Assembly (NCBI GenBank): GCA_913051755.1
Contig: CAJXBR010000001.1
Location: 22,955-86,954, forward strand
Reading direction: 5' to 3'
DNA length: 64,000 nucleotides
Source: an uncultured Flavobacteriaceae bacterium
Lineage (GTDB): Bacteria; Bacteroidota; Bacteroidia; Flavobacteriales; Flavobacteriaceae
The notes under the pieces are model-generated. The model was not told where the DNA came from. It worked only from the letters and a program-made list of their open reading frames with translations, and searched no databases. This document shows, piece by piece, positions 26,702 to 36,235 of the stretch. The translations under genes and the position numbers were made by a program. Position 1 is the stretch's first letter. Every line of letters starts with the position of its first letter.

Positions 26702-27388
26702 TCATCTGCGATAAATTGGAAACTGATACATCATCGTATAGTTCAAACCCACGCCCCAAGGGCTGGCCTCAGATACACGATGATAACCTGGAATATAGAG
26801 ATTACTGAAGTTGGTGACCTCCTTGTCATTGATCAAATAGTTCATCCGAACGCTAATGCCCATATACAAGTTGTTCAGTAATTCAGCTTTAACTCCTGCA
26901 ATAATTTCAATCCAATTCGCATTCAAATTATCGAACATTAGGGGTTGATCTAGTGATTTGTATAAGTCTTCTGCCCAAAGTTGATCGAGCTGCCTGACTG
27001 CATAACCATTGAGCTGTTGGCCATGAGTACTTGTGCCAAGCCTAAAACCTGTCAGCAGCATATTCTCCATCCCTTCCCAGTTGTTGAACAAATTGAAATC
27101 AACACCTAGCTTGATATATTCTCCACTAGTCTGGAAGTCAAGTGTTTCACTTACAACACGTTTGTCTTCCATTCCTACTTCTGCTGCGAGATATAGCTTT
27201 TTTGTTATTCGATAATCAGCAGTGAGTTCTAGCCCTTTATAGTCGTTTTCGATCATAGAGCGAATGGGTTTACTCATATCAATCCCAAAGCGAATGCTAT
27301 ATCTTTCTGTATATTTTGGAATGCTGTCCTGCGCATAGCCAATACAAACCATGAAAAATAGCAAATAATTAGTGATAGATTTTAACAT
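26702..27388 (-). CDS. DUF6048 family protein, probable outer-membrane beta-barrel
   Basis: The 228-residue protein has a signal peptide (MLKSITNYLLFFMVCIGYAQ) and alternating beta-strand segments such as LYLAAEVGME and LYMGISVRMNYLI, ending in YQFPIYRR. It matches DUF6048, a flavobacterial family usually found with DUF6452 and rlmD. It probably forms a small outer-membrane barrel; the function is unknown. Its start lies inside the end of the DUF6452 gene (20-bp overlap). An in-frame TTG lies two codons upstream. Confidence 0.8.
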   Translation of the reverse strand: MLKSITNYLLFFMVCIGYAQDSIPKYTERYSIRFGIDMSKPIRSMIENDYKGLELTADYRITKKLYLAAEVGMEDKRVVSETLDFQTSGEYIKLGVDFNLFNNWEGMENMLLTGFRLGTSTHGQQLNGYAVRQLDQLWAEDLYKSLDQPLMFDNLNANWIEIIAGVKAELLNNLYMGISVRMNYLINDKEVTNFSNLYIPGYHRVSEASPWGVGLNYTMMYQFPIYRR

Positions 27389-27830
27389 GAGCAAGGGTAT
27401 CTACAAGGACTTCGTTCGTTACAATTTCAATTGTGTTTATCCAACTTTGATTGCTGCCGATTTCGATTTCATTTATGATAAATGTACTTTGAAACCCACA
27501 TGCGCGACTCAAATACATATCCTGTGTTTGGTAATCGATTAACAGTTCATCACTCATCCCTGCTGATATTGTAAAATCGAGATTCATTTTGTTGGCTTTG
27601 ATTTGAACAGGAATTGCAATTGAATCAGTATTAATCAATTGCAATACAGATTCATTTTCAGTATTTTTAACCCTCAAGCTGTCAACTGACTTGAGCTGAC
27701 TAGGCTGGTTGGCATCATACAAGCGAAAGACGAGTTGTGGTGTTGATGGGTTTTCTATGTTGCACACATCGTCTGGTTCACAACTCAAGTGAAGCAGTAG
27801 TATCAATAATAGATAGCGAAATTTATACAT
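27369..27830 (-). CDS. DUF6452 family lipoprotein
   Basis: The 153-residue protein has a lipoprotein signal (MYKFRYLLLILLLHLSCEP, Cys at residue 17) and a DDVC motif followed by a beta-rich body with CGFQSTFIINEI near the end. This fits DUF6452, known mainly from flavobacteria. ATG 27830 overlaps the end of rlmD by eight bases; DUF6048 follows with a 20-bp overlap. The three genes form a tight operon. No function is known. Confidence 0.8.
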   Translation of the reverse strand: MYKFRYLLLILLLHLSCEPDDVCNIENPSTPQLVFRLYDANQPSQLKSVDSLRVKNTENESVLQLINTDSIAIPVQIKANKMNLDFTISAGMSDELLIDYQTQDMYLSRACGFQSTFIINEIEIGSNQSWINTIEIVTNEVLVDTLAHVKIYH

Positions 27831-29223
27831 GGATTCCTTCCAAAAGTACAACATTTTCTACGTGTTGAGTGTGGGGAAACATATCGACAGGCTGCACTTT
27901 TTTTACTGAATAATGACCACTCAACAGACTTAAATCTCGTGCTTGTGTCGCAGAATTACAACTCACATATACAATTCGTTTTGGTAAGATCTTAAGCAAT
28001 TGCTTGACGACATCTTTGTGCATGCCCTCTCGAGGGGGATCTGTTATGACAACATCTGGGGTGCCATGCGTTGCGATGAAATCATCCGTAAAAACTTTTT
28101 TCATATCGCCTGCAGCAAAATCTACGTTGGACAGTTTATTTCTCTTTGCATTTTCTTTTGCTGCAACAATTGCTTCAGGAATTGCTTCAATCCCAACAAC
28201 ATGTTTTGCTTCCTTTGCAACAAATTGTGCAATGGTTCCCAAGCCAGTGTAGAGGTCATAAACAATCTCATTCCCAGTTAGACCAGCAAAATCACGAGTA
28301 ATTTTATACAACTCATACGCTTGCATAGAGTTGGTTTGATAAAAAGACTTTGGCGTAATCCAAAAGCGCAACCCCTCCATTTCTTCTTCAATATGTGGAT
28401 TTCTAGCATGTAAAATGACATCTAAATCATAGATGCTATCGTTTGCTTTTTGATTGATGATATAATGAAGTGAAGTGATTTGTGGGAACTTATCAATGAT
28501 CGCTTCTAGTAAATCGTCTCTTTCTTTTTTATGATTTTCAAAAAACTGAATGACTAACATGATCTGTCCAGTTGATGCTGTACGAATCATCATGCTGCGC
28601 AACTGCCCTGATTTATTCTTTAGATCATAATAACTCATCCCTTTATCCATGGCATATTGATGAATAAAATTTCGAATTTGATTCCCCGGCTCTTGTTGTA
28701 AAAAACATTCATCGATGTGTACAATCTTGTCCCACATTCGGGGTTTATGAAACCCCAAAGCATTTCGATTAATCACTTCTCCAGATTCAATTTCAGCTTT
28801 GGTGAGCCATCGACTGCTGGAGAAGCTATACTCCATCTTGTTTCGATAATTATATTGCAACTTGCTTGGTACAATTTTGTTAAGCGTAGGAAAATCAAAA
28901 TCACCGATTTTCACAAAATTTTGATTGACCTCTTGTGCCTTGTGTTTCAACTGTGCTGTGTATGAAAGATGTTGCCATTGACAACCGCCACAAGTTCCAA
29001 AGTGATCGCATTTGGCTGTTGTTCGGTCAGGGCTTGGAACGATTAACTTTTCGACCCGACCCTCAAAATAATTTTTCCTTTTTTTGTAAAGAAACACTAG
29101 AGCAATATCCCCAGGAACAGCCCCTTTTACAAAAATAACAACACCCTCATTTGTTCGTCCAATCGCCATTCCTTTGGCAGCGATTCCAGTAATGTTTAGC
29201 TCTATTGTTTGCTTTACTTTCAT
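27823..29223 (-). CDS. rlmD: 23S rRNA (uracil-5-)-methyltransferase RlmD family
   Basis: The 466-residue protein methylates a uracil in 23S rRNA (U1939 in E. coli). It has an N-terminal TRAM domain (about residues 5-62), an iron-sulfur cluster motif CDHFGTCGGCQW (about 72-83) and a SAM-binding core (VYDLYTGLGTIAQF). TDPPREGM and the catalytic Cys in YVSCNSATQARDL follow. It heads the operon with DUF6452 and DUF6048, and its -7 box ends eight nt before the ATG. Confidence 0.93.
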   Translation of the reverse strand: MKVKQTIELNITGIAAKGMAIGRTNEGVVIFVKGAVPGDIALVFLYKKRKNYFEGRVEKLIVPSPDRTTAKCDHFGTCGGCQWQHLSYTAQLKHKAQEVNQNFVKIGDFDFPTLNKIVPSKLQYNYRNKMEYSFSSSRWLTKAEIESGEVINRNALGFHKPRMWDKIVHIDECFLQQEPGNQIRNFIHQYAMDKGMSYYDLKNKSGQLRSMMIRTASTGQIMLVIQFFENHKKERDDLLEAIIDKFPQITSLHYIINQKANDSIYDLDVILHARNPHIEEEMEGLRFWITPKSFYQTNSMQAYELYKITRDFAGLTGNEIVYDLYTGLGTIAQFVAKEAKHVVGIEAIPEAIVAAKENAKRNKLSNVDFAAGDMKKVFTDDFIATHGTPDVVITDPPREGMHKDVVKQLLKILPKRIVYVSCNSATQARDLSLLSGHYSVKKVQPVDMFPHTQHVENVVLLEGIHV

Positions 29224-29231
29224 TTCGATTG

Positions 29232-29239
29232 CAAAAATA
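29232..29239 (-). promoter_or_regulatory. -7 box (TATTTTTG) for rlmD operon
   Basis: A full TAnnTTTG match on the minus strand, eight nt before the rlmD ATG. Confidence 0.5.
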
Positions 29240-29322
29240 GATAGCGTAACTCATATTTCATCAATTCAAATGCAATATTTCATACTTAATTTTTGTATTT
29301 TTAATAAATAAAATACTGTAAT

Positions 29323-32300
29323 ATGAAAAATTTATTAATGATATTTTTGACAATATCCTATAACCTAGTTTCTTCATTTTGTTTTGCGCAAGAAGATGAA
29401 AAAAAGAGTGAATTGCAATCTGCTTTAAGTGGATTTTCTTTTCGTAGTGTAGGTCCTGCATTTATGTCTGGTCGTATTGCAGATATCGCAATTGATCCTA
29501 CAAATGAAAATGTTTGGTACGTAGCAGTTGGTTCTGGGGGTACCTGGAAAACCACAAATGCTGGAACAACTTGGACCCCACTTACTGATAACGAGTCCTT
29601 TTACTCAACTGGTTGCATCACTCTTGACCCAAACAACTCTTCAGTTGTGTGGTTGGGTACTGGAGAAAATGTTGGTGGCCGTCATGTTGGAATAGGGCAT
29701 GGGATTTATCGCAGTACAGATGCTGGATCCTCGTGGCAAGATATGGGTTTGAAAAAATCAGAACATATCTCAAAAATCATTGTTCATCCAAACGATTCGA
29801 ACACCATTTGGGTGGCGTCGCAAGGCCCTCTCTGGAGCTCTGGAGGGGAAAGAGGCTTGTACAAATCTACTGATGGTGGTAAAAATTGGGTGAACAAACT
29901 CAGCATCAACAAGTGGACAGGCGTTACTGATCTTGTCATTGATCCAACCAACCCTGACATTTTGTATCTCGCAAGTTGGCAAAGACATCGAAACGTAGCT
30001 GCTCACATGGGCGGAGGTCCTGGAACTTCGCTGTACAAGACTGTTGATGGAGGCGAAACATGGGTTAAAATCGATAATGGACTTCCATCATCCAACATGG
30101 GTAAAATTGGATTGGCTATTTCTCCGATGAATCCTAAAATCCTATATGCAGCAATCGAGCTCGATCGTCGTAAAGGAGCAGTTTATCGTTCATCAGACAG
30201 TGGTGGTAGTTGGACAAAAATGTCAGACACAGTTTCTGGTGGTACAGGTCCTCACTACTATCAAGAGCTTGTTGCTTCTCCTCATCATTTCGATCGAATT
30301 TATTTGATGAATGTTCGTGCGCTTGTTTCTGAAGATGGCGGAAAAACATTCTATACTATGAGTGAAGCTAACAAACATTCTGACAATCATTCATTGACAT
30401 TTAAAAAGAATGATCCAAACTATCTCCTTTTTGGTACTGATGGTGGTATTTATGAATCCTTTGACGATTCCAAAACTTGGAAGTTCGTCAACAACCTCCC
30501 CTTAACGCAGTTTTATAAGCTCGCAGTTGATGATGCAGCACCTTTTTATAACATTTATGGAGGTACGCAAGATAACAACACCCAAGGAGGCCCCTCACGC
30601 ACGTTACGAACCAATGGCATATCAAATGCAGATTGGTATGTGTTACTCGGAGGGGATGGCCATCAACCTGCAACTGAGCCTGGCAACCCAGATATCGTTT
30701 ATGCACAGTGGCAGCAAGGAAACCTTTATCGAATCGATAAAACCACTATGGAGTCCATATATATTAAGCCTCAAAGTGGCGTAGGAGAGCCATACGAACG
30801 CTATAATTGGGATTCGCCTATCCTTGTCAGTCATCACGACCCCAAACGATTGTATTTTGGAACTCAGCGTGTGTGGAGATCTGATAATCGTGGGGATAGC
30901 TGGACACCAATTTCACAAGACTTGACAAAAGATGAAGAACGGTTGGCTTTACCTATCATGGGGCGTCAGCAAAGTTTTGACAATCCTTGGGATGTGTATG
31001 CAATGTCAACCTACAATACGATCACATCACTAAGCGAATCAACATCAAACCCTGATCTTTTATATGCTGGTACAGATGATGGAATTATCCAATACACCAA
31101 TGATGGAGGGGATTCTTGGACAAAAATGACGGTTGATAAGCTACCTGGATCCCCATCAACAGCATTTGTCAATGATATAAAGGTAGATCTTCACAATGAC
31201 CAAGTGGCTTATGTAGCCCTTGATAATCATAAATATGGAGATTATTCGCCTTACCTCTATAAGACCACAAATGGGGGAGAAAAATGGGTGTCAATTACAA
31301 AAGGCATACCTGATGGAACGCTGGTTTGGAGAATTGTACAAGACCACATTAACCCCAACTTATTGTTTCTTGCAACAGAGTATGGCGTTTATATGAGTTT
31401 GAATCAAGGAAGTGAGTGGCACAAATTTTCAACTGGTTTACCTACCATTTCAGTTCGTGATCTTGCCATTCAAAAAAGGGAAAACGATCTTGTTTTAGCG
31501 ACCTTTGGGCGCAGTTTTTATGTGTTGGATGATTATAGCCCATTGCGCGACATCAAAGCTGAAAGCCTACAACAATCGGCGATGCTATTTAAACCTCGAA
31601 ATGCACTTCAGTATCACCAAATTCGAGGGGGAACCTCTAGTCAAGGGGGGTCATTTTATACTGCAGAAAATCCAAAATATGGCGCCATGTTTACCTTTTA
31701 TCTCAAAGAGGCTCATATGACGCTGAAGTCTTCTCGTCAAAAGACAGAAAAGGACAAAAAGACAGCAGATATTCCATTCCCAGGATGGGAGGCACTTGAT
31801 GCAGAGAAAAATGAATCAAAACCACAGTTGGTTTTAGTGATTGAAGATGAATCCGGAGAAGTCGTTGATCGAATTTATGCTCCTCACAAAAATGGAGTTC
31901 AGCGTGTGAATTGGGACTTGAAGCAGCCCTATATCAGCGTTGCAGATGCCAACTCGAAGCGAAAAACGCTGAACGCTTTACGCCTCGACGTTGAACCTGG
32001 CAATTATACAGTGCGTTTACATCAACAGATTGATGGAAAAATCACAGCGCTTGCAGGGCCACAAACTTTTGAAGTGGAGCAAATTCGAAAAAATGTTTTA
32101 GAGAATCCTATTGCTGACCAGCGTTACAAGTTTATTGAGAAATTGGTCGCTCTAGATAAAGCGATTGATATTGCAAATCATTCATTTGAAAAATCTTCAA
32201 AACATTTAAAAACACTTCTAAAGGCACTTCCTTATGTCGATAACAGTCAGGTGGATTTGTCATCAAGGTTGCACAGTTTGCGTGAGTTAATGAATGAAAT

Positions 32301-32559
32301 CAGCAGGTTGATGGAAGGTAGTTCGTCTAAGGCTGAAGTGGGCGAAAAGGATGACCTCACATTATCCTATCGATTGTATTTTGCAGCAAGTGGACTGTAT
32401 GGCAACTCCTATGGACCAACGCCACTTCACATGAAAAGCTTTGAGGTTGCTGAGAACTTGTTTACAGAAATCAATCCGATGATTACATCATTTGTTTCGG
32501 CAGTTAAGGCAGTATCATCTCAAATGGAAGCTGCTGGCGCGCCAGTTGTACTGGACTAG
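29323..32559 (+). CDS. secreted VPS10/sortilin-like BNR-repeat protein
   Basis: The 1078-residue protein has a signal peptide (MKNLLMIFLTISYNLVSSF, cleavage about residue 22) and many BNR/Asp-box repeats. Examples are STDAGSSW, STDGGKNW, TVDGGETW, SSDSGGSW, SDNRGDSW, TNDGGDSW and TTNGGEKW, from about residue 70 to 730, predicting one or two large beta-propellers. The C-terminal third (about 740-1078) is a separate domain with a beta part (QLVLVIEDESGEVVDRIY) and a helical end. Relatives are annotated as glycosyl hydrolases, but no catalytic residues can be assigned. It probably works outside the inner membrane. Confidence 0.85.
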   Translation: MKNLLMIFLTISYNLVSSFCFAQEDEKKSELQSALSGFSFRSVGPAFMSGRIADIAIDPTNENVWYVAVGSGGTWKTTNAGTTWTPLTDNESFYSTGCITLDPNNSSVVWLGTGENVGGRHVGIGHGIYRSTDAGSSWQDMGLKKSEHISKIIVHPNDSNTIWVASQGPLWSSGGERGLYKSTDGGKNWVNKLSINKWTGVTDLVIDPTNPDILYLASWQRHRNVAAHMGGGPGTSLYKTVDGGETWVKIDNGLPSSNMGKIGLAISPMNPKILYAAIELDRRKGAVYRSSDSGGSWTKMSDTVSGGTGPHYYQELVASPHHFDRIYLMNVRALVSEDGGKTFYTMSEANKHSDNHSLTFKKNDPNYLLFGTDGGIYESFDDSKTWKFVNNLPLTQFYKLAVDDAAPFYNIYGGTQDNNTQGGPSRTLRTNGISNADWYVLLGGDGHQPATEPGNPDIVYAQWQQGNLYRIDKTTMESIYIKPQSGVGEPYERYNWDSPILVSHHDPKRLYFGTQRVWRSDNRGDSWTPISQDLTKDEERLALPIMGRQQSFDNPWDVYAMSTYNTITSLSESTSNPDLLYAGTDDGIIQYTNDGGDSWTKMTVDKLPGSPSTAFVNDIKVDLHNDQVAYVALDNHKYGDYSPYLYKTTNGGEKWVSITKGIPDGTLVWRIVQDHINPNLLFLATEYGVYMSLNQGSEWHKFSTGLPTISVRDLAIQKRENDLVLATFGRSFYVLDDYSPLRDIKAESLQQSAMLFKPRNALQYHQIRGGTSSQGGSFYTAENPKYGAMFTFYLKEAHMTLKSSRQKTEKDKKTADIPFPGWEALDAEKNESKPQLVLVIEDESGEVVDRIYAPHKNGVQRVNWDLKQPYISVADANSKRKTLNALRLDVEPGNYTVRLHQQIDGKITALAGPQTFEVEQIRKNVLENPIADQRYKFIEKLVALDKAIDIANHSFEKSSKHLKTLLKALPYVDNSQVDLSSRLHSLRELMNEISRLMEGSSSKAEVGEKDDLTLSYRLYFAASGLYGNSYGPTPLHMKSFEVAENLFTEINPMITSFVSAVKAVSSQMEAAGAPVVLD

Positions 32560-33584
32560 TCGTTTAGGAAATGATGTAGCAGCAAACCAACAACCAAGCT
32601 ATAGCTATTGATACCTGCTGATTGGCTGTTTGCCTTTAGGTAGGTATCATAACTTTTTTTAAATAAGGGTTCAAAAGGATTTGTGTAATTCTGCCAAAAC
32701 GCTGACAACTGTTGAAACTGTTTTATGACACCTTTATCGATGTCTTGATAGAGAAGCTGGTAATCAATATCCTCTCTCTTTCTACATTCTGAAAGCGCAT
32801 ATCCCAAAGCAAGGTGATAGCCAGCATATTGCATATATGCATTGTCAGATTTTATTGCTGCGTCGATTGCAATAAAGTTGGCCTCTTCTTCTGCTGCATA
32901 GCCCAACTGATGTGCAATCTCGTGGGCAGCTGTTGTGAGTATTCGCAGTTTGGGTTGACGCGTATTGACTTGAGCCTCAAGGGTAAAGGGATTTAAATAA
33001 CCCCCATAGCCCATATAACTCAAGAGCAAACCAAAAGATGATTTTTTGATATTGGGGGTAGGATATCGGTGTTGCTTTTGAATCGCTTGCGTGGCAACAT
33101 CAAAAATTTGCCTGTTAGAATAATTGATTTCGACTACAACGCTATCATTTTGCGCTAGCTTTTCATGCAATTGATTTGTTTGCTGAATGAGGTGTTGCGC
33201 AAAGGCTTCTAATTCCTCTGACAAATAGCTCGATGGCACATTATTTTGAATCGATAAAGGCGTTTGATGATAATTGAAACCCCACTGCAGATGAAACACA
33301 AAGAACAGAATCCCAAACCATCCCAGGGTTTTAACGAGTGTTGCACGAAGACGCAAGAGCTTGAAATAAAATATATGTTTTAGCACAAAGTAACAACCAA
33401 TTGAATAGAATATATCCCCTATTGAAAAAGGAATCCAAGCTGTCAGTCGTATGCTCAGTTGAGACAGCCAGGCATAATTTCCTTGTGTATAAAATTGATC
33501 AATAAGATCAGGCGAACGCTTAATCCATTGCAGGAACAGCCATTGCGGAATGATTGAAATTGCAAAGAATCGATACCAGCGCAA
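32556..33584 (-). CDS. DUF3810 family membrane metalloprotease-like protein
   Basis: The protein has two or three N-terminal membrane spans (including FSIGDIFYSIGCYFVLKHI), then a soluble domain. The zinc motif HEIAH lies in ILTTAAHEIAHQLGYAAEEEA, with a downstream Glu for the third ligand. This is the DUF3810 family, predicted gluzincin peptidases of the envelope, with no known substrate. The start is uncertain: TTG 33584 (342 residues) follows the upstream stop by ten bases; a TTG at 33623 would overlap it. Its stop shares CTAG with the convergent BNR gene. Confidence 0.78.
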   Translation of the reverse strand: MRWYRFFAISIIPQWLFLQWIKRSPDLIDQFYTQGNYAWLSQLSIRLTAWIPFSIGDIFYSIGCYFVLKHIFYFKLLRLRATLVKTLGWFGILFFVFHLQWGFNYHQTPLSIQNNVPSSYLSEELEAFAQHLIQQTNQLHEKLAQNDSVVVEINYSNRQIFDVATQAIQKQHRYPTPNIKKSSFGLLLSYMGYGGYLNPFTLEAQVNTRQPKLRILTTAAHEIAHQLGYAAEEEANFIAIDAAIKSDNAYMQYAGYHLALGYALSECRKREDIDYQLLYQDIDKGVIKQFQQLSAFWQNYTNPFEPLFKKSYDTYLKANSQSAGINSYSLVVGLLLHHFLND

Positions 33585-33594
33585 CCCTCGATTT

Positions 33595-34620
33595 CTACTC
33601 CAATCCGACCACTTCAACCTCAAAAATTAGATTTGTTTGAGGTGGGATACCACGTCCACCACTTGCGCCATATGCTAGTTCATAAGGTAAATAAAGGGTT
33701 GCTTTGTCCCCCACTGATAATAGTCGTAAACCTTCTTTAAATCCAGTAATCATTGCAGCACTAGCATCCACGCGAGCAGGGATTGGCTGATAAGGTCGGT
33801 TAGGATTGTACATATTATATGCTCTTGCAACATCCTCAAGACTGGTATCTAACAAGCGTCCATCCTCAAAATAAACAGCATAATGTGTCAATACAGTTTT
33901 ATCTGTCGAAACTGCTTCTCCATCCCCCTCAGTGGTAATCACAACCCCAAGACCACTGTCTGTGTATGTCGCAGATTGCTCCAACGCTAACAAGGCATCT
34001 CGCTTATAGTTTTTCACTTTATCTTTTTCTAAAAAATAGTTTTCAAAAGTGGTGGCAGCATCAAACTTTTTGGCATCCCTTCCTTTTCGAATGATGGTAA
34101 TACCAATTATGGTATCGTTTTGCGTAATCGAATCCACAACCGATTGCCCCTGAGTTACGCGACCAAACACTGTGTGTTTTCCATCGAGCCAAGGGGTTTC
34201 TTTGTGAGTGATAAAAAACTGACTCCCGTTTGTGCTAGGACCAGCATTTGCCATCGATAAAACGCCTGGACCATCATGCTTTAGTTCAGGTACAATTTCA
34301 TCGTCAAATCTATACCCAGGATTGCCTTGTCCAGTGCCAGTTGGATCTCCACCCTGTATCATGAAATTCTGAATGACCCTGTGAAAAATCAAGCCATCAT
34401 AGTATGGTTTGCCAATGTAAATAGAATCAACTTGTATGTTTGTACCCTCTGCCAATGAAACAAAATTTGCCACTGTCACTGGTGTTTGGTCATAAGTCAA
34501 TTGCAATTGAATTTCTCCTTTGTTGGTATTGACTTTGGCATAGATGCCATCCTCAAGCTTGGGAGAGCAACTCAAAATGGCTAAAACAATGATCGCTGTG
34601 AAAAGGTGTGTGATTTTCAT
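33595..34620 (-). CDS. cyclophilin-FKBP fusion lipoprotein (dual peptidyl-prolyl isomerase)
   Basis: The 341-residue protein has a lipoprotein signal (LAILSCSP, Cys at residue 18). Residues about 26-180 are a cyclophilin domain: [19 protein letters not shown] with the catalytic Arg, [16 protein letters not shown], and [12 protein letters not shown]. Residues about 215-341 are an FKBP domain with [40 protein letters not shown]. It should speed proline isomerisation in proteins crossing the periplasm. It overlaps gldI by four bases and lies upstream of the DUF3810 gene. Confidence 0.9.
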   Translation of the reverse strand: MKITHLFTAIIVLAILSCSPKLEDGIYAKVNTNKGEIQLQLTYDQTPVTVANFVSLAEGTNIQVDSIYIGKPYYDGLIFHRVIQNFMIQGGDPTGTGQGNPGYRFDDEIVPELKHDGPGVLSMANAGPSTNGSQFFITHKETPWLDGKHTVFGRVTQGQSVVDSITQNDTIIGITIIRKGRDAKKFDAATTFENYFLEKDKVKNYKRDALLALEQSATYTDSGLGVVITTEGDGEAVSTDKTVLTHYAVYFEDGRLLDTSLEDVARAYNMYNPNRPYQPIPARVDASAAMITGFKEGLRLLSVGDKATLYLPYELAYGASGGRGIPPQTNLIFEVEVVGLE

Positions 34621-35153
34621 GATAATTTATTTTGAATTAAAGGTATATAAATACGTGCAATTATGGGTGTGTATGGACTAATGGATGATCCATCACCTGA
34701 AGAACCATAGGCCAAAAAAGAGGTCAACACGACTGAAGTTTCAACCCCAATAGGTATGTGTGGGAGTGTCAAAACAATGCCTTGTGGCACATCTTGATTG
34801 GAGACTGGATTCTGAAAGATTTTCCAATCATATATTGGTTCTCCATTTAGGTGTTCGAAAAGGATATAAATTTTTTTTAGGTTTTCTGGGGGAAGAATTG
34901 GACGATTCTTTGGGTTGTTATAGCTGTAAAATATGCCATGTGGCGTTTCTGAAAATGCAGACGTTTGAGATTTTAACCACTGTTCAATCACTTCAACCTC
35001 ACGAGCTAGCCTCAACTGATTTTCTAGAGCAGAATTTTCGATGTGCTGACTTTTTGATTGCTGTATGGGTTTACGCGCTTGCTGTTCAGTGCAACTCTGC
35101 AGCGTACACATAACAAATGTATACACTATACCTTTGATAAGTCTTCCTCGCAT
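34617..35153 (-). CDS. gldI: gliding motility lipoprotein GldI (FKBP family)
   Basis: The 178-residue protein has a lipoprotein signal with Cys at about residue 21 ([13 protein letters not shown]) and an FKBP-like C-terminal half ([31 protein letters not shown]). The opening ARKPIQQS and the order DHH phosphoesterase-gldI-PPIase match GldI of gliding flavobacteria. GldI is needed for gliding and is thought to fold motility or secretion proteins. Other gld genes are not in the window, so gliding itself is not shown. It overlaps the DHH gene by 28 bp. Confidence 0.78.
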   Translation of the reverse strand: MRGRLIKGIVYTFVMCTLQSCTEQQARKPIQQSKSQHIENSALENQLRLAREVEVIEQWLKSQTSAFSETPHGIFYSYNNPKNRPILPPENLKKIYILFEHLNGEPIYDWKIFQNPVSNQDVPQGIVLTLPHIPIGVETSVVLTSFLAYGSSGDGSSISPYTPIIARIYIPLIQNKLS

Positions 35154-36145
35154 TGTTCTAATTTTTTGATCAGTAGTTTGTGTGTGTCTTCAAGCGAAAG
35201 GTCCGACTTTCCGCCAGCAGCATTATGGTGCCCACCACCTGAAAAATTTTCACGCGCAAAATCATTGACAGAAAAGTTTCCTTTAGACCTGAATGACATT
35301 TTTACAAAACCATCTGTCGGATGTTCAATCATCAATACTGCCAGCACACAATTTGAGATGCTCAATCCATAATTGACGATTCCTTCTGAGTCGCCCTTTT
35401 GAAAATTACATGCTGTGAGTTCTACATGACTAAGGGTGATGGTTGCAGTGCGTAAGCATTCATCAAAACGTAGATTGTTCAGCGCAATCCCTAAAAGTTG
35501 AAGCCTTCCCAAATGGGCAGTATCCTTCACAAGACGACTAATCTCAGTTGGATTTGCTCCTTCTTCAATCAAATGAGCTACGACTCTATGCGTTGTTGGT
35601 GTTACTGACGGGAAACGAAAAGAGCCTGTATCAGTCAAAATACCCAAATAGAGTGCTGTGGCTATGTTGACATCTATTTGGTCTCCACCCCCGAGGCCTG
35701 CAATGATATGATAAACCAATTCGCATGTCGACCCCAATGATGGGTAGGAAAATGTGAGGTCTGCAAATTCATCAGGTTCTTGATGATGATCGATGATTAT
35801 TTTTTTCGCAGTACTTTTCGACACTTCAACGCCCATCTCACCAATTCTTTTTAGCGTATTAAAATCAAGTGTAAAAATGAGATCTGCTCGTTCAATCAGA
35901 CCTTTTGCATTGGTTGGATTTTCTTCAAAAATCGACACAGCAGAAGAGCCAGGTACCCATTTCAAAAAATCAGGGTATTGATTGGGACTAATCACCTCAA
36001 CGTGATGACTGTATTGCAGAAGAAAATGCATCCATCCAAGACTACTTCCTATGGCATCACCATCTGGGTTGGTGTGGGGGATAATGACGATGCTTTTTGG
36101 CGTATCCAATAGCGATTGTAGTTCCTGAATATTTTTGATTTTCAT
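35126..36145 (-). CDS. nrnA: DHH/DHHA1 phosphoesterase (NrnA-like)
   Basis: NrnA degrades nanoRNA and dephosphorylates pAp. The 339-residue protein has HTNPDGDAIGSSLG (about residues 23-36), the second Asp motif LIFTLDFN, the DHH triad IIDHHQEPDE (about 118-127), and a C-terminal DHHA1 domain with SGGGHHNAAGG. ATG 36145 starts right at the first helix; the upstream extension is unlikely. A one-mismatch -7 box lies six nt before the ATG. It heads the operon with gldI and the PPIase. Confidence 0.9.
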   Translation of the reverse strand: MKIKNIQELQSLLDTPKSIVIIPHTNPDGDAIGSSLGWMHFLLQYSHHVEVISPNQYPDFLKWVPGSSAVSIFEENPTNAKGLIERADLIFTLDFNTLKRIGEMGVEVSKSTAKKIIIDHHQEPDEFADLTFSYPSLGSTCELVYHIIAGLGGGDQIDVNIATALYLGILTDTGSFRFPSVTPTTHRVVAHLIEEGANPTEISRLVKDTAHLGRLQLLGIALNNLRFDECLRTATITLSHVELTACNFQKGDSEGIVNYGLSISNCVLAVLMIEHPTDGFVKMSFRSKGNFSVNDFARENFSGGGHHNAAGGKSDLSLEDTHKLLIKKLEQCEEDLSKV

Positions 36146-36196
36146 AGACTGCGAAGATACATAATGATTAGTTGTCAGTAAACACACGACATTTTG

Positions 36197-36204
36197 TATT
36201 TTTG
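36197..36204 (+). promoter_or_regulatory. -7 box (TATTTTTG) for the small protein-mutL-rhomboid operon
   Basis: TATTTTTG fits TAnnTTTG and lies 31 nt before the GTG at 36236. A TTG at 36172-36174 is at about the -33 distance. Confidence 0.45.
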
Positions 36205-36235
36205 ATTTTTCTAATTCATCATCAAAGTTCACATT

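Noticed and set aside
33584..33623. The longer TTG start of the DUF3810 gene
   Set aside because: It would overlap the cyclophilin-FKBP gene by 29 bases, while the TTG at 33584 follows that stop closely and begins near the first membrane span; some doubt remains.
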